NCBI GenBank assembly: GCA_031763025.1
Contig: JASSKH010000020.1
Coordinates: forward strand, 9,980,528 to 10,044,527
Reading direction: 5' to 3'
DNA from: Macrocystis pyrifera
Lineage: Eukaryota; Sar; Phaeophyceae; Laminariales; Laminariaceae
Length of the DNA stretch: 64,000 bases
Part shown: positions 14,631 through 22,319 of the stretch, piece after piece
How the letters are laid out: every line of letters starts with the position of its first letter
Numbering within the stretch: the stretch's first letter is position 1
Made by a program: the position numbers and the translations under genes
The notes under the pieces: model-generated
What the model was told of the DNA's origin: nothing
The model's input: the letters and a program-made list of their open reading frames with translations, nothing else
The model's database searches: none

Positions 14631-15958
14631 ATAGTAGTAGAGGTAGTACGAGTAGAAGGAGTAGGAGTAGTGGCAGGAGTAGCAGGAGTAGTGGAAGAAG
14701 GATTATTAGGAGTACAAGTATAAGGGGAACGATCGCATCACGTCGTGTTTCATGGAAAGGCACCCACGAGGCAGTTACATAGTACTCCCATTGCTGTCTC
14801 TGGAAGTGGCCACACTAGCAAACAAATTAAACCATTCAAGCTGTTGTCCATGAGCAGCTTCGCCTCACAAGCGGCCCATAGTAGGATGCAGCTCACCCTT
14901 CATGCGACTCGCCGAACACCTCACGGCGCTTCGCGCTTGGTGAAAGCAGTGTCTGCCTGGTAGGTGAAACCTCGACGTGTTCCGTCCCGGCGCTGTAGGG
15001 ATGCGGGGGTCTATGGCCACACGACTACGGCCATGCATAATATCGAGTAAACCCCAGAAAGCAACATAAGGGCGAGCTTGAATAAGGTGGGACAGCGTGG
15101 TCGAGAGAGTATGGAAGAATATAGGAGGAGACAAAGAACAGATTATGTCCGCAGAGAAGATTGGGAGGTAGAAGACAGAGATAAGTAGAAGAAAGGATGG
15201 ACAGAAGGGAAAGGCTAGCGCTAAGAAACAAGGTGGAATCGGAGAAACACTCAAGAGATATGCGGGGGGTCAAGCGAAGGGATAGCAATGGAAACGCATT
15301 GGGACGGCTCAATGGACTTCGCGAAGGCGCTGAAACTGCGATTTCGTGTAGGGGACCTGGACCTGCCAGAAAAAATAAAGAGGTAAAGCAGTAGCCTTGA
15401 GGAGGAGGAGAGTACACACACACATGTGCTCATGTGGCGAAGCAATAGAGAGCAGAACTCACATGGGAGAGTGTGAAATGCACCAGGAGGAACGGGACGT
15501 GTCAAGCGATGACAAAAATAGACGAAAGCGACATGGGGCAGTGTGGTACACTAGATAACATCGAAAAAACGATCGACTTCCTAGGAGAGAGTTGGTGGCC
15601 ACAGGCGGCGAAGCAGGATGGGGTAATAAGATTGGCAAAGAGTTTCTCTGTATTACATGGAAACAGCATAATGACCGCCCAAACTGTTGGAGGTGTCTCT
15701 ACCAGGAGTAGAAGTGGTGCTCCGTCTCGAAAGGGGTGCGTCGTCAAGGGTTAAATGTCTAAGGCAACAAACAAATAAGTACTCCCCCCCCCCCCCGCCC
15801 CAGCCCCCCTTCCCCCCACCGCCTCCTCCTCCTCTGCAACCCCCCAACGCCCCACGCACCTGCACAGTGCGGATCCCCTTGTGCGTGTCATGCTGAGACT
15901 TGTACGTCCCCTGACACTCCAGGAGGGCAGTCGCCGCCCGGTCTTCGCGGTAGCCCAC
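74..15958 (-). CDS. Gene A: multi-exon charged helical protein, unidentified (3' end outside window)
   Basis: Gene-level entry. Ten minus-strand exons in transcription order: 15958-15860, 14215-14077, 13606-13571, 12274-12192, 11929-11809, 9547-9464, 9161-9099, 6773-6664, 4917-4815, 222-74. All have GT donors and AG acceptors. From 14215 to 74 the codon phases join without conflict, including two junctions where a split codon is completed (12192/11929 and 6664/4917). That is strong evidence for one gene. The 15860 to 14215 step does not match in phase, so an exon of length 2 mod 3 is probably missed there, or the first exon belongs elsewhere. The product is rich in Glu, Lys, Gln and Ala with long predicted helices and no membrane segment. 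I do not recognise the family. The start codon was not found and the stop lies left of the window. Confidence 0.7.
405..600. repeat. Dispersed repeat family G, copy 1
   Basis: Resembles 42980-43125 in the same order: a GGGTTGGGTTA-like start, GGCCTTCGG, an accaa-rich middle, and an end like TGGATCAnCGCAAACA. Function unknown. The ORFs across it are not conserved between copies. Confidence 0.45.
690..2057 (-). mobile_element. Non-LTR retroelement family L, copy L1 (5'-truncated, decayed)
   Basis: Read on the minus strand it matches copies L2 and L4 along most of its length. It includes the conserved C-terminal stretch with GDGWWPQAGKQEGDK and the 3' end AATGAGTA followed by a C-rich tail (seen on + as gggggaggggaatactcat). 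The 5' end lies in the RT region at an M1 element. Many stops and shifts are present, so it is not functional. The long plus-strand ORF 1003-1728 is only its antisense. M1 is inserted at 1094-1204. Confidence 0.75.
1094..1204 (+). mobile_element. M1 MITE inside L1
   Basis: Tattacggggg ... cccccgtaata inverted ends around an internal acctatggtacac half. It splits the L1 sequence cleanly, so it is younger than L1. TA flanks suggest a Tc1/mariner-type target duplication. Confidence 0.85.
2058..2166 (+). mobile_element. M1 MITE
   Basis: Full-length copy at the truncated 5' end of L1. Left and right ends are ctattacgg and ccgtaatag. Confidence 0.85.
2167..2534. other. No gene seen
   Basis: A/T-rich and G-rich low-complexity sequence (2208-2320), then AT-rich unique sequence. 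Stop-free frames here are purine-run artefacts. Confidence 0.4.
2535..3240. repeat. Degenerate 20-bp minisatellite
   Basis: Around 25 diverged units of the type ATAGTATAGGACACTTGATT. An M1 copy (3029-3151) is inserted in it, with array sequence resuming on the far side. Confidence 0.8.
3029..3151 (+). mobile_element. M1 MITE inside minisatellite
   Basis: Ends tattacgggg and cccccataata. Slightly longer than consensus because of small internal additions (tatactacgtaac where others read tactaac). Confidence 0.8.
3419..3617. mobile_element. Two abutting M1 MITEs
   Basis: A minus-oriented, internally divergent copy (3419-3516) shares its right end with a plus-oriented copy ending at the degenerate terminus gcgatat. 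Confidence 0.75.
3618..4017. other. No gene seen
   Basis: One half-unit of M2 (caaaacgggactgcag near 3626) and a short G-run at 3868. No splice-bounded coding stretch recognised. Confidence 0.4.
4018..4126 (-). mobile_element. M1 MITE
   Basis: Inverted orientation (ggaccaaatattg half first). Ends ctattacgg and cgtagta. Confidence 0.85.
4268..4685. repeat. Tandem array of M3 MITE-like units
   Basis: Three 112-bp units starting cccgtaagagctcatctta (4269, 4381, 4493) plus a partial fourth. Each contains aacggggaacactaaat, an A-run and gaaagaaccgaaagtcctcg. The array ends in ataagatgggccct, the M3 terminus seen also at 7725 and 26400. Confidence 0.8.
4686..4710. repeat. G25 homopolymer
   Basis: Uninterrupted G-run next to the M3 terminus. 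Confidence 0.95.
4815..4917 (-). CDS. Gene A exon
   Basis: Encodes RALVHSNAPIAHKVKHQDEL then RAITAKLIKIEKLE. On the minus strand the acceptor is a pure T35 tract followed by cgcgtcag. Donor is GAG|gtcggt. The first base completes the Arg codon split by the 6664 donor, which confirms the junction. Confidence 0.8.
4926..4960. repeat. A35 (T35 on gene A strand): polypyrimidine tract
   Basis: Homopolymer lying 8 nt from the acceptor AG of the 4815-4917 exon, so it probably serves as that exon's polypyrimidine tract. Confidence 0.6.
5025..5098 (-). mobile_element. LC-family fragment with C-tract end
   Basis: Contains gcgatgtggggtttgcac (on +), shared with 5760-5800 and related to 5950-6182. On the minus strand its 3' end runs into a C-rich tract (5029-5047). 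Confidence 0.55.
5167..5525 (-). mobile_element. LB-family retroposon, near full length, C41 tail
   Basis: Minus-strand copy. The 5' part has ggcagttacatag and tctggaagtggccacac; the 3' part has actacggccatgcatgg and ends taatgagtac-a-C41 (5167-5207 on +). Aligns with 14755-15053 and 6183-6540. No TSD identified. Whether LB is a stand-alone SINE or the 3' end of a larger element is open. Confidence 0.8.
5731..5830 (-). mobile_element. LC-family fragment
   Basis: Second copy of the gcgatgtggggtttgcac segment, with G-tracts on both sides (C-tracts on minus). Confidence 0.5.
5950..6182 (-). mobile_element. Two LC-family copies joined by a C21 tract
   Basis: Both copies carry a tgggaaggaacc-like and gcgatgggg core. 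They are separated by G21 on + (6044-6064). The right copy abuts the G86 tail of the next LB element. Confidence 0.6.
6183..6540 (-). mobile_element. LB-family retroposon with C86 tail
   Basis: On the minus strand it starts near a C-rich tract (6541-6570) and ends gataatgagta followed by 86 C (G86 on +, 6183-6268). Same layout as 5167-5525. Apparent polyPro and polyGly ORFs here are the homopolymer. Confidence 0.8.
6664..6773 (-). CDS. Gene A exon
   Basis: Encodes VQAKMDALQVEHAAATEKND then EGKLARIHKQGEQLTH plus two bases of Arg. Acceptor gttcataag, donor AG|gtaaat. Strong amphipathic helix. It joins in phase to the 9099 exon upstream (LLSQ-VQAK) and the 4917 exon downstream. Confidence 0.82.
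6825..6930. repeat. M3 fragment and A-run
   Basis: gcccatcttaacggggaacact, as in the 4268 array, followed by a diverged interior and A30. Confidence 0.5.
6931..7619. other. No supported gene
   Basis: GC-richer stretch with open frames on both strands (for example 7234-7437 minus). Gene A splices straight across it, from 9099 to 6773 in matching phase, so it is not needed as an exon. A separate small gene cannot be excluded. Confidence 0.35.
7620..7740 (+). mobile_element. M3 fragment
   Basis: caatcagatgcaaatta, A/T-rich interior and terminal gataagatgggccct, as in the 4268 array. Confidence 0.6.
7745..7835 (+). mobile_element. M2 near-palindromic MITE
   Basis: gcagtcccgtttgtgggac ... ttctcaaaacgggagtg arms. 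Same family as 42055, 56645 and 39258. Confidence 0.6.
7836..8559. other. No gene seen
   Basis: Moderately AT-rich; open frames lack splice-bounded coding character. Confidence 0.35.
8560..8960. repeat. CACCGC word array
   Basis: Loose array of accgcaccgcaccgta-like words with interspersed unique bases. The same array type occurs at 9890-10170 and 39830-40110. Confidence 0.65.
9099..9161 (-). CDS. Gene A exon
   Basis: 21 codons, VKAMVENGQLTKAEHEQLLS then Q. Donor CAG|gtgctc; acceptor cggaaaacaag is weak but the only nearby AG in phase. Phase 0 on both sides. The neighbouring exons continue the helical pattern. Confidence 0.78.
9464..9547 (-). CDS. Gene A exon
   Basis: 28 codons, TARIQAVETVLLAYADIVKA then SGQHSGTT. 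Acceptor gtggctcag, donor ACC|gtaaaa. Phase 0 on both sides, matching WLSSL upstream and VKAMV downstream. Confidence 0.72.
9713..9741. repeat. G-run
   Basis: About 29 G next to a tgtgctgtgtg-rich stretch (9600-9700). Confidence 0.9.
9890..10170. repeat. CACCGC/GCGGTG word array
   Basis: gtgcggtgcggt words with spacers. Opposite strand bias to 8560-8960. Confidence 0.6.
10517..10626 (+). mobile_element. M1 MITE
   Basis: Diverged left end (ctattactggcgg), good right end (cccccgtaata). Confidence 0.8.
10780..11230. repeat. Tandem array of ~90-bp units related to M2
   Basis: Five units. The anchor cagtcagtcccgat recurs near 10833, 10922, 11013, 11102 and 11192 (89-91 bp). Each unit has cttcgagggcaaaaa, gggcaaaccactcaa and ccccctccgtaa. 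The cagtcccg and gcaaaccactcaa words link it to M2. Confidence 0.8.
11285..11512 (+). mobile_element. Degenerate M1 followed by full M1
   Basis: The left copy lacks a clean start. The right copy ends ccccgtaata. Both junction and interior contain the accaggta word (11386 and 11446). Confidence 0.7.
11590..11795. repeat. CAA/ACA triplet array
   Basis: Mostly (CAA)n with CAG and CAC interruptions, lying in gene A's intron just downstream of the 11809 donor. The ORFs on both strands are artefacts of it. Confidence 0.85.
11809..11929 (-). CDS. Gene A exon
   Basis: Encodes QKESEQKLTRMETLTPEEED then IYENVDVDVAAQKHSWLSSL. Acceptor ttgctgttcggcag, donor CTG|gtcagt. An alternative acceptor 4 nt further in (exon start 11925) would suit a different upstream donor; the 11929 start matches the 12192 donor in phase. 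Confidence 0.8.
12192..12274 (-). CDS. Gene A exon
   Basis: Encodes DEIELIEECIGVQTLRDMQY then YESRYCC. Acceptor atatgtcag, donor AT|gtaacg. An alternative donor after ECIG (gtgcaa) would give an 11-codon exon. Confidence 0.65.
12402..12508 (+). mobile_element. M1 MITE
   Basis: Diverged ends acacggaggacc and cccccgtgata. Confidence 0.8.
12765..13350. repeat. 11-bp satellite with 198-bp higher-order repeat
   Basis: Monomers such as atcatctacag and atcatccacag. A block with catgtacggatcaccc and ccaatcatgtacag recurs 198 bp later (18 monomers). Long STDH/QIIHRS-rich ORFs are this repeat read through. Confidence 0.9.
13571..13606 (-). CDS. Gene A candidate mini-exon
   Basis: 12 codons, TPPPTSGQLRRK. 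Donor AAG|gtatca, acceptor aaaagag. Phase 0 on both sides, joining VQEK and DEIEL. The acceptor lacks a clear pyrimidine tract; a longer version starting at 13629 is possible. Confidence 0.45.
14077..14215 (-). CDS. Gene A exon
   Basis: Contains RVEIVEAEEGEDSGRSRASR and STPDYMAAVCTFETFQEMVQ then EK. Donor AAG|gtgaca, acceptor aacgcag. An in-frame ATG at 14232 is an alternative start with its own MTRKRR, which would resolve the phase clash with 15860. Confidence 0.75.
14340..14715. repeat. AGTAGT-type triplet array split by M1
   Basis: gtagtagtag and gcagtagaag words on both sides of the M1 at 14429-14538. Confidence 0.8.
14429..14538 (-). mobile_element. M1 MITE inside triplet array
   Basis: Ends tattacgggg and ccgtaata, with AGTAG words on both flanks. 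A TA target in gTAg is consistent. Confidence 0.85.
14755..15053 (+). mobile_element. LB-family retroposon
   Basis: Near full length from caggaggcagttac-like start to atcgagtaaacccc. L2 starts immediately at its short C-tail. Confidence 0.75.
15054..15795 (+). mobile_element. Non-LTR retroelement L2 (5'-truncated)
   Basis: Colinear with L4, from aagggcgagcttgaataagg through the WWPQAAKQ-coding stretch to AAATAAGTAC and a C-rich tail (15782-15825). Frameshifted and not functional. Confidence 0.75.
15860..15958 (-). CDS. Gene A most upstream exon seen
   Basis: 33 codons starting VGYREDRAATALLECQGTYK. Acceptor ccgggccgcag, donor CAG|gtgcgt, both good. Phase 0 on both ends, so it does not join directly to 14215. 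Confidence 0.7.
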
Positions 15959-16109
15959 CTGCGGCCCGGAAAAAGCACAATCGCCCACCGACAGTGAACG
16001 AAATCCCTCACGTTGTGGTGTGGTGTGGTGTTCGATGGTATTCTCCAACACTTCTAGCAACGCCTTTCACCGAAATTTCAGCGCTGTTCACAGATCGAAT
16101 CAAAACCTC

Positions 16110-16240
16110 GCGGGTCAGGTCAGGTCAGGTCAGGTCAGGCCGGGTCAGGTCGGGTCGGGTGAGGTACCACCCCGACCAGGTCCGACTCGAGCCGACCCGA
16201 GCCAACCCGACCCGACCCAATCCGGCCCGTGAGATTCGGA
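16110..16240. repeat. GGTCA/GACCC word array
   Basis: (ggtca)n on the left turns into ccgacccga words on the right, giving an inverted-repeat character. Confidence 0.75.
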
Positions 16241-16269
16241 ATACTTCCTGACTCGACCCGTGGGTTGGC

Positions 16270-16635
16270 GCGTCATGACTCGTGAAGAGCCCCGCTGATG
16301 TTGAGACATGTTTTGGTGTTCTCAGTTGCCCGATATAGGGTCGGTGGAATCATCCGGCACAGATGACAACAAGCAAGTGTTGTGGTGTGCGGAGTAATTA
16401 GTGCCGGTTGGTTGCCGTTATATAAAGTGCCGGTAATGTGGGTTGGCGCATGCACACCGACCGGCGCTATCGATGAAGAGGGACAACGACTCTGTAGATG
16501 TTTTCCCGGTATATCATAGCTTTTGTGGAGACAAATACAAACAAAAAAAAAAAAAAAAAAAAACAAAAAAATAATCGGAAAACAGAGTTGGACACGCAAT
16601 GCGGTAGCTAAATAATTTTACCCCTCTTTCGCCAC
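16270..16635. other. No gene seen
   Basis: Unique-looking sequence with an A-run at 16543; no coding evidence. Confidence 0.35.
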
Positions 16636-16639
16636 CGCA

Positions 16640-16975
16640 AAAAAGGACCCCACGCTGACCTCAAGCACTTGCGTGAAGAGGCGTTCTACGATACATAGAG
16701 GTTGACGCTAAATTTTCTGAGGCTCCTCACTTTAGGAGCTCCACGCAAAAAAAAAAACAAAAAAAATCAAGCAAAAAAAAAAACAAAAAAACGCATCCCG
16801 ATGAGTAAATCCCATCGCCCAAGATTACAAAAACGTCACTTTTCGAAACAAGATTGGCGTTCCGACGATTTTGGGTTAACCCTGTTAGTACCGCAGTCCC
16901 GTTTCGGGGAAAAAATCACTTGGAAATAGACTGGTTTGTCCCCAAAATGGGACTGCAGTTCTAAAAGGGTTTAAG
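16640..16975. repeat. Dispersed family E with M2 copy
   Basis: Shares ttctacgata, gaggctcctcac, ggagctccac and cgacgattttgggttaa with 20770-20990. M2 arms gcagtcccgtttcgggg / ccaaaatgggactgcag lie at 16890-16955. Confidence 0.6.
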
Positions 16976-17299
16976 GAACCCCGTCCTCCAGAAAAAAATT
17001 TAGCGGAAATGTGCTATAACCCTAACCTTCTAGAAGTTATAGAGTGCCACACGTACTGCAGTGCGTAGAAAAAAGGATTTCACTCTCCTCTTCACGCCGC
17101 AAAAATCGATCCCACGCTAACTTCAAGTAAAATTACGTGGAATTCTAGTGGGACGCGTATTGCAGTACGTAGTAAAAACAAAGACCCCTCTTCCACCACT
17201 GCTGAGTCGATCCCACACGAAATTTAAGTGCCTTGCCTCCAAAAACGTGGGTGGCGTTCCATCGTAGGGATTAAGTTCCTGTCCCCCCCCGCGCAGCCG

Positions 17300-17392
17300 C
17301 CCGCCTCGTGCTCCGCCTCGAAAGGGATGCGTGGTCGAATGGTTGAATAGCTAAGGCAAGAAACAACTGAGTACGTCGCCCCTCGCCCCTCC
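17300..17392 (+). mobile_element. L-family 3' end fragment
   Basis: gtgctccgcctcgaaaggga through caactgagtacgtcgccc, the last ~90 bp of L. Confidence 0.65.
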
Positions 17393-17955
17393 CTCACCTC
17401 TCTCAGCGCTGCGGCGAGGTATCTGCCAAGGTCGCCGTCATATTTCTGCCGATTTTGCGTCTTCCCTCCTCCGATCTTGAGTCAAGGCCAAGCGCACGAG
17501 CAGCACGCAGCGCGGGGCAAAGCAGAACACGCGAAGAGAGGAACCACATACACAGAGGTGAGGTTGGGCAATCGAGGCAACGCCAGGCTGAAAACAGACG
17601 AAGACAAAAAAAAAATGTGTTGCAACTAAGCTAAGCTTCGCAGGAGCGCTACGTAGGGTGGAGGGATAATAATAGCCAGGCTAAGCGAAAAAGGAAACAG
17701 AACAAAAAAAAGTGCTGGCAAAAAATGCTTAAGGAGATTTACACTAAAATATCGCGAAAGCCGTGTATGCATAGTGCTAACACGAGTAGTCAACCTAAAT
17801 GACAAAAAAAAAACGAAAGTTTTGCAAAAAAGCCAAACTTCATATATATCGCCAAACTACGTGCCAAATCGTCTAACCCTGAAAAAAAGAAAGCGGAACA
17901 CGCCATAAATCAAGGAGCCCTCGGGAACAAGCAGCGTGGACAAAGTAACGCACAA
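17393..17955. other. No gene seen
   Basis: No splice-bounded frame and no clear repeat recognised. Confidence 0.35.
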
Positions 17956-17958
17956 CAC

Positions 17959-18138
17959 AATTACGGCGGGCCATAGTAGATAGGACCAAACATTGTTACA
18001 GTAGTAAAAATAGCGAAGTATATCGGTTTTTGTGCGTACCGTAGGTCCTATTGGGACCAAACATTGTTAGAAAAAATATCAAAACATACAGGTTTTAGTG
18101 TGTACCGTAGGTCCTATTTACTATGGTACCCCGTAAAT
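17959..18138 (-). mobile_element. Two overlapping M1 MITEs
   Basis: The first copy carries a clean TA to TACAGTA micro-insertion (gttacagtagtaaaa). The second lacks its left end. Confidence 0.8.
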
Positions 18139-18211
18139 AGTTATTCGTATTAACCATGTACATCAGGAGACCCATTACCTACACCAAGTGAGTGCAGCAC
18201 TTTATTTATTA

Positions 18212-18322
18212 ATACTCGGGGGGTCCATAGTTAACGGGACCAAATTTTGTTAGTAAAAATAGTTAAATATATAGGTTTTTATGTATACCATAGGTCCTAT
18301 TAACTATGGACCCCCCGTAATA
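18212..18322 (-). mobile_element. M1 MITE
   Basis: GTTAAC subfamily with ends cgggggg and ccccccgtaata. Confidence 0.8.
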
Positions 18323-18559
18323 GCAGTCGGCGAAACCAAACAACTTCCCCTTCAATCTTCCGTCATGTACAGGTTGTTGTTTTCACATTAACTCACGCCC
18401 AAAAGATTGAATCCGTGGTCACACCACAGGCTCCAAAAACTGGAGCGGAAGAATACCTGAGGGGGAAAAAAAAATGTATAAATACAACTAAAATTACGAT
18501 TTTTGGGGTCGTTGTCACTTGCTAGCTCTTGGCAGACAGACCGACTGATAGACAGCTCT

Positions 18560-18675
18560 TCGCAAACAGCCCTTCTTCTTTGAAACAGCCGAACAGCCAA
18601 ACAACCTTTCTTCCTTCTTTGAAACAGCCGAACAGCCAAACAACCTTCTTTCTTCTTTCTTCTTCCGCAAACTGC
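18560..18675. repeat. Short tandem duplication
   Basis: Two copies of ctttgaaacagccgaacagc with flanking ttcttc runs. Confidence 0.7.
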
Positions 18676-19254
18676 CAACCAATAGACAGCGCTTCGCACG
18701 GCGCCTAAAAGAGGCGTCGCGCCTTCGACGAACGGCATAGATAGGTGCAGCTATCGGCGGCCAATATATATATTTATATACCTGGTATACATTATATATA
18801 TGTAAATACCATCGTCGGTGTCACTTGCAGCTGTTCGTATCTAACGGCTCTTCCTACAGAGAGAGCCGTTCTTCCACGAGCGTTTTCACGACTTCGTTTT
18901 GTTTAGAAGATGTTGCCCAGGCATTCAGTCTTCCGCCAATAGCCGACAAGAAAACACCTCGGAAAATCAACGGCAAAGCAAAACAGACCGGAAAGCGAGG
19001 CCGCACCTCACGAGCGTAATACCTGGTTCATATATACTATTTATAGCCAAATCACAAAATACAAAAACACAAAAACACACACACACACAAAAACACAAAA
19101 ACAGCTCCGGCAGGAAGAGAAACCGTGGGCCCACGTAGAAGAAAAAATCATTTGGTACACACGGAGATAACTACAAACTCGTTTGTAGGGCTGGTCGGTG
19201 TTACTTCTGCCCGGCTACCTCTACCCGGTGGCCACATCGTCGTTTCGCTATAAA

Positions 19255-19455
19255 CCTTTTAGGACCGCAGTCCCGACACGGGGACAAAACTATTACGGTA
19301 AGGGGCCATAGTAAATAGGACCAAATACTGTCAGGAAAAAATAGACAAACATATAGGTTTTTGTGCGTACCGTAGGTCCTGTTAACTGTGGTCCCCCGTA
19401 CTACTTGATACTCGAGTGGTTTGTCTCCCAAACGGGACTACGATACTTAAAAGAG
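19255..19455 (+). mobile_element. M2 copy split by M1
   Basis: Left arm ggaccgcagtcccgacacg and right arm ttgtctcccaaacgggac are separated by an M1 at a TA, showing M1 inserted after M2. Confidence 0.7.
19291..19403 (-). mobile_element. M1 MITE inside M2
   Basis: Ends tattacggta and cccccgtacta. Confidence 0.8.
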
Positions 19456-19519
19456 TGCTGTTTTTCTTCTAAGGGTTCTTCGCTTTTGCCCGGGTGGCCA
19501 CACTTAGCTTTATTCGCTC

Positions 19520-19615
19520 GACCCTTTTTCGACCGCAGTCCTGTGTTATGTGGACAAGCAACTTTTACTATTTGAGCGGTTCATCCCTCAAACGGGACTG
19601 CAGGTCAAAAACGAT
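19520..19615 (+). mobile_element. M2 copy
   Basis: gaccgcagtcctgtg ... cctcaaacgggactgcag arms. Confidence 0.55.
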
Positions 19616-19799
19616 TTTTCTTCCGGTGTACCTGGCACACGCACATACGAGGAGCGCACGAAAGCCTGCTGTGAAACCCCTTCCCACCGTGCGGCACCCC
19701 CGGGGATTCGCTTTCAACCACATTCCCGAAGGGGAACCTTGTACACATGATATGCCATGTATATGTGCCTTTTTATGATATAAATAGTGGAAAGGACTG

Positions 19800-19990
19800 T
19801 GATACGAGTATGATAGAGCGTCGGCTGTAGCGAAAATTCGGTAAAAATCGACGAGCCGTGGGAATGCTGAGCCCTGTGCGCGATGCAAATGAAGGCCTTT
19901 TTATGCCGGGGGGGGGGGGGGGGGGAAGGGCGGACACCTGTCACTACGGCTGTAGTCTAGAGAGCTGGGAAGAAAAAAAAGGACCAAAAA
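19800..19990 (+). repeat. Dispersed family D (3' part)
   Basis: Shares aatcgacgagc, gtgggaatgctga and gacacctgt with 36080-36200, with a G-run between. Confidence 0.55.
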
Positions 19991-20244
19991 AGGAGGGGCG
20001 ACATACTCAATGTGACGGATTTGTTGCAGGAGACGGTCTAGACATATACCAGGTATAGGCCAAGGACGTAGGGTATCCAAATGGTTTGACGAGTACGTAG
20101 CGTATCCATGTGTACGCCATAAAACACGTACCTTGCGGGAGCAAGCACGAGCAGCGTACGAAACGCACACGAAGAGAGCAAAACATGACACATGGAGATA
20201 GAGAGAGGACGAGCAACGATCAACCAAGGCAACTTTCAGGCCAG

Positions 20245-20245
<1 letters not shown>

Positions 20246-20288
<43 letters not shown>
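20246..20288. repeat. A43 homopolymer
   Basis: Uninterrupted A-run. Confidence 0.9.
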
Positions 20289-20289
<1 letters not shown>

Positions 20290-20769
20290 GGTTGAGTGCT
20301 CAAAACTTTGTTTAATACCGCGTACCAGTCTGACCATAAATATAAGGTACACTTCGACATTTGGTTTCCATCGGAACCTCCCTTATATTTACGCTCAGAC
20401 TGCTATACGGCACTATTCATGAAGATAGAAAGAGGGCGAGCAACAAACCACCAAGAAAACATCAGGCGAAAAAAAAACGCTATGTAGAGCGCTAGAAGTT
20501 TTGAGTACTACAACCCTGGTACCTGGTATACGTTATTATTCGTGTACTGCTGTACGTATTGCTGTGGGCGGCACATTTAAGAGCCGTTACGTCTTCATGT
20601 CTTGACCCTAACGGTCTTGAAATTTCCACCCATGGTAGTATATACTCTACAGCAGTAGGCTCTAGGGTATCCATCCCGGTACAACAACGCCTCACTGTCT
20701 TCCGTCATACGGATATTCGGGTATTTTCCTTAAGGGCAGAAATGTCAAAACCGGTCGGTGTTCAAACGC

Positions 20770-20995
20770 AAGTTTTCACGGAGGCATTCTACGATAGAGG
20801 TCCTCCCTAATTTTTCAGACGCTCCTCACTTGACCTTAAGGAGCTCCACACCTCGCCCGAAAACTGACTTCAGCGAAAATCAAATTGCATCCCGATGAAC
20901 AATCTCATGGCTCAAGTACACAACTACGTCACCATTGGAAATAAGATTTGTCCTTTCGACGATTTTGGGTTAAGGAACAAGGTCATTCAGATTTT
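20770..20995. repeat. Dispersed family E
   Basis: Second copy of the 16640 family, containing the inverted pair gctcctcacttgacc / aaggagctcc. Confidence 0.55.
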
Positions 20996-21199
20996 TTTTT
21001 TTAGCGAAAATGTGGTACATCTCTAGCGCAGAACGCGTCATACACCCCAACGAGTTAGCTATCGCCTTTCAGTTCAGCATGGTAACATGTGCTTGCGAGT
21101 GAATACGTGCCTGTGCACCAGATACATACCAGGTACCTGAGGCATGGTACGGGTAGAGCAGCAGCAGCTCTTACGCCATTACTCAGCAGAAAACAAGCG

Positions 21200-21405
21200 G
21201 CTTCTCAAGGGGGGGGGGGGGGGGGAGTGACGCATCTAGTGACGCTTCGTATGCGCCCTGAACTGCTGATTGGCTATAGCAGACTATCCTGATGTTGCAA
21301 CGGGAACTATGGGTTAAACTGAAACCTGACGCGAAGTTTGAACGTGGAAGTGTGGTGAGCTTAAGCCTCACTTTAACCAACCCGGCGGTGGATGAAAAAA
21401 AAAAA
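21200..21405 (+). mobile_element. Family F poly(A)-tailed retroposon
   Basis: Contains gatgttgcaacgggaacta, cgtggaagtgtggtgagctt and ggtggatgaaaaaaaaaaa. Related to 51143-51370 and 61100-61215 on the other strand. The frame reads FERGSVVSLSLTL here and LERGSVLSLELYF at 51200, so a coding origin is likely. Confidence 0.6.
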
Positions 21406-21409
21406 ACAA

Positions 21410-21447
21410 ACTATACTATACTATACTATACTATACTATACTATACC
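21410..21447. repeat. (ACTAT)n microsatellite
   Basis: Seven or so units of tatac/actat. Confidence 0.9.
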
Positions 21448-21769
21448 GTATGCAGCACTCACGAGGAAGGTGAAGCGGAGCGGCTCCGTTGCAGGGATGG
21501 GCTGCCCGAACGCGTCCCGTACCAGATCTTTCGTCTGCCCAATCAGCGGCGGTCGCAAGAAACAGACCGAACGTTACAAAAAAGAGGGACCGTGAGGAGC
21601 GAAGGTGTCAGGAGACAGGTCAAGCCAGGCAAAACGTGCGCTGTCTGGGGTGTCGGGCCGAGTGCTCCACACTAAAACCTAGTAGTTTGGTGTCCGTCAA
21701 CGCATCGTCATGGCAAAAGTGCTGTCTGTCCATGGGCCATGGGTGAAAATTATCAGGGCTGTTCGCGGG

Positions 21770-22110
21770 TGAGGTCGAAACCTCACGGGCCAGGTCAGCT
21801 GACCCGACCCGACCCGCGAGAATTTTGAGATGTCTTGACCTGATCCGACCTGACCCGCGAGATTTTGATATCCTCCTGATCCGACCCGGTCCGACCCGAC
21901 CCAACCCGACCGGACCCGTGAGATTTGAAAACATTTTGATCAAGCCCGACCTGACCCCGTCATATTTAGAACACCTCCTGACCCGACCGGATTCGATCCG
22001 TCAGATTCCGCTTGACCCGTGACATACGGTCATGTAGCGGGTCGGGTCACCTTGACCCGCACGACCATTTGTCTTGACCCGCGGGTTCGACCCACGGATC
22101 CGGACCGTGG
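21770..22110. repeat. GACCCG word array 1
   Basis: Units of ~58-60 bp such as ttgacccgacctgaccc followed by cgtgagattt. Confidence 0.75.
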
Positions 22111-22319
22111 GTCGACCATTCCAAAAAAAAAAAAGGTATTCATTTTTGTGTCCCGCAGCGATATGTGGCCTGGCTGTAGTGGTTACGTATATGGATGCGG
22201 GCATGCGTATATGGATATGGCGGTGTTCCAATGTTTGAATATGGTACCAAAGTTAGTTTAAGTGAGGATAGGTGCGAGAGGAGCCGATGGGTAAGAGAGC
22301 GGGACGTGTTTCAAGTGTC

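Noticed and set aside
16020-16251. ORF rich in VRSGQVR repeats
   Set aside because: Translation of the GGTCA pentamer array.
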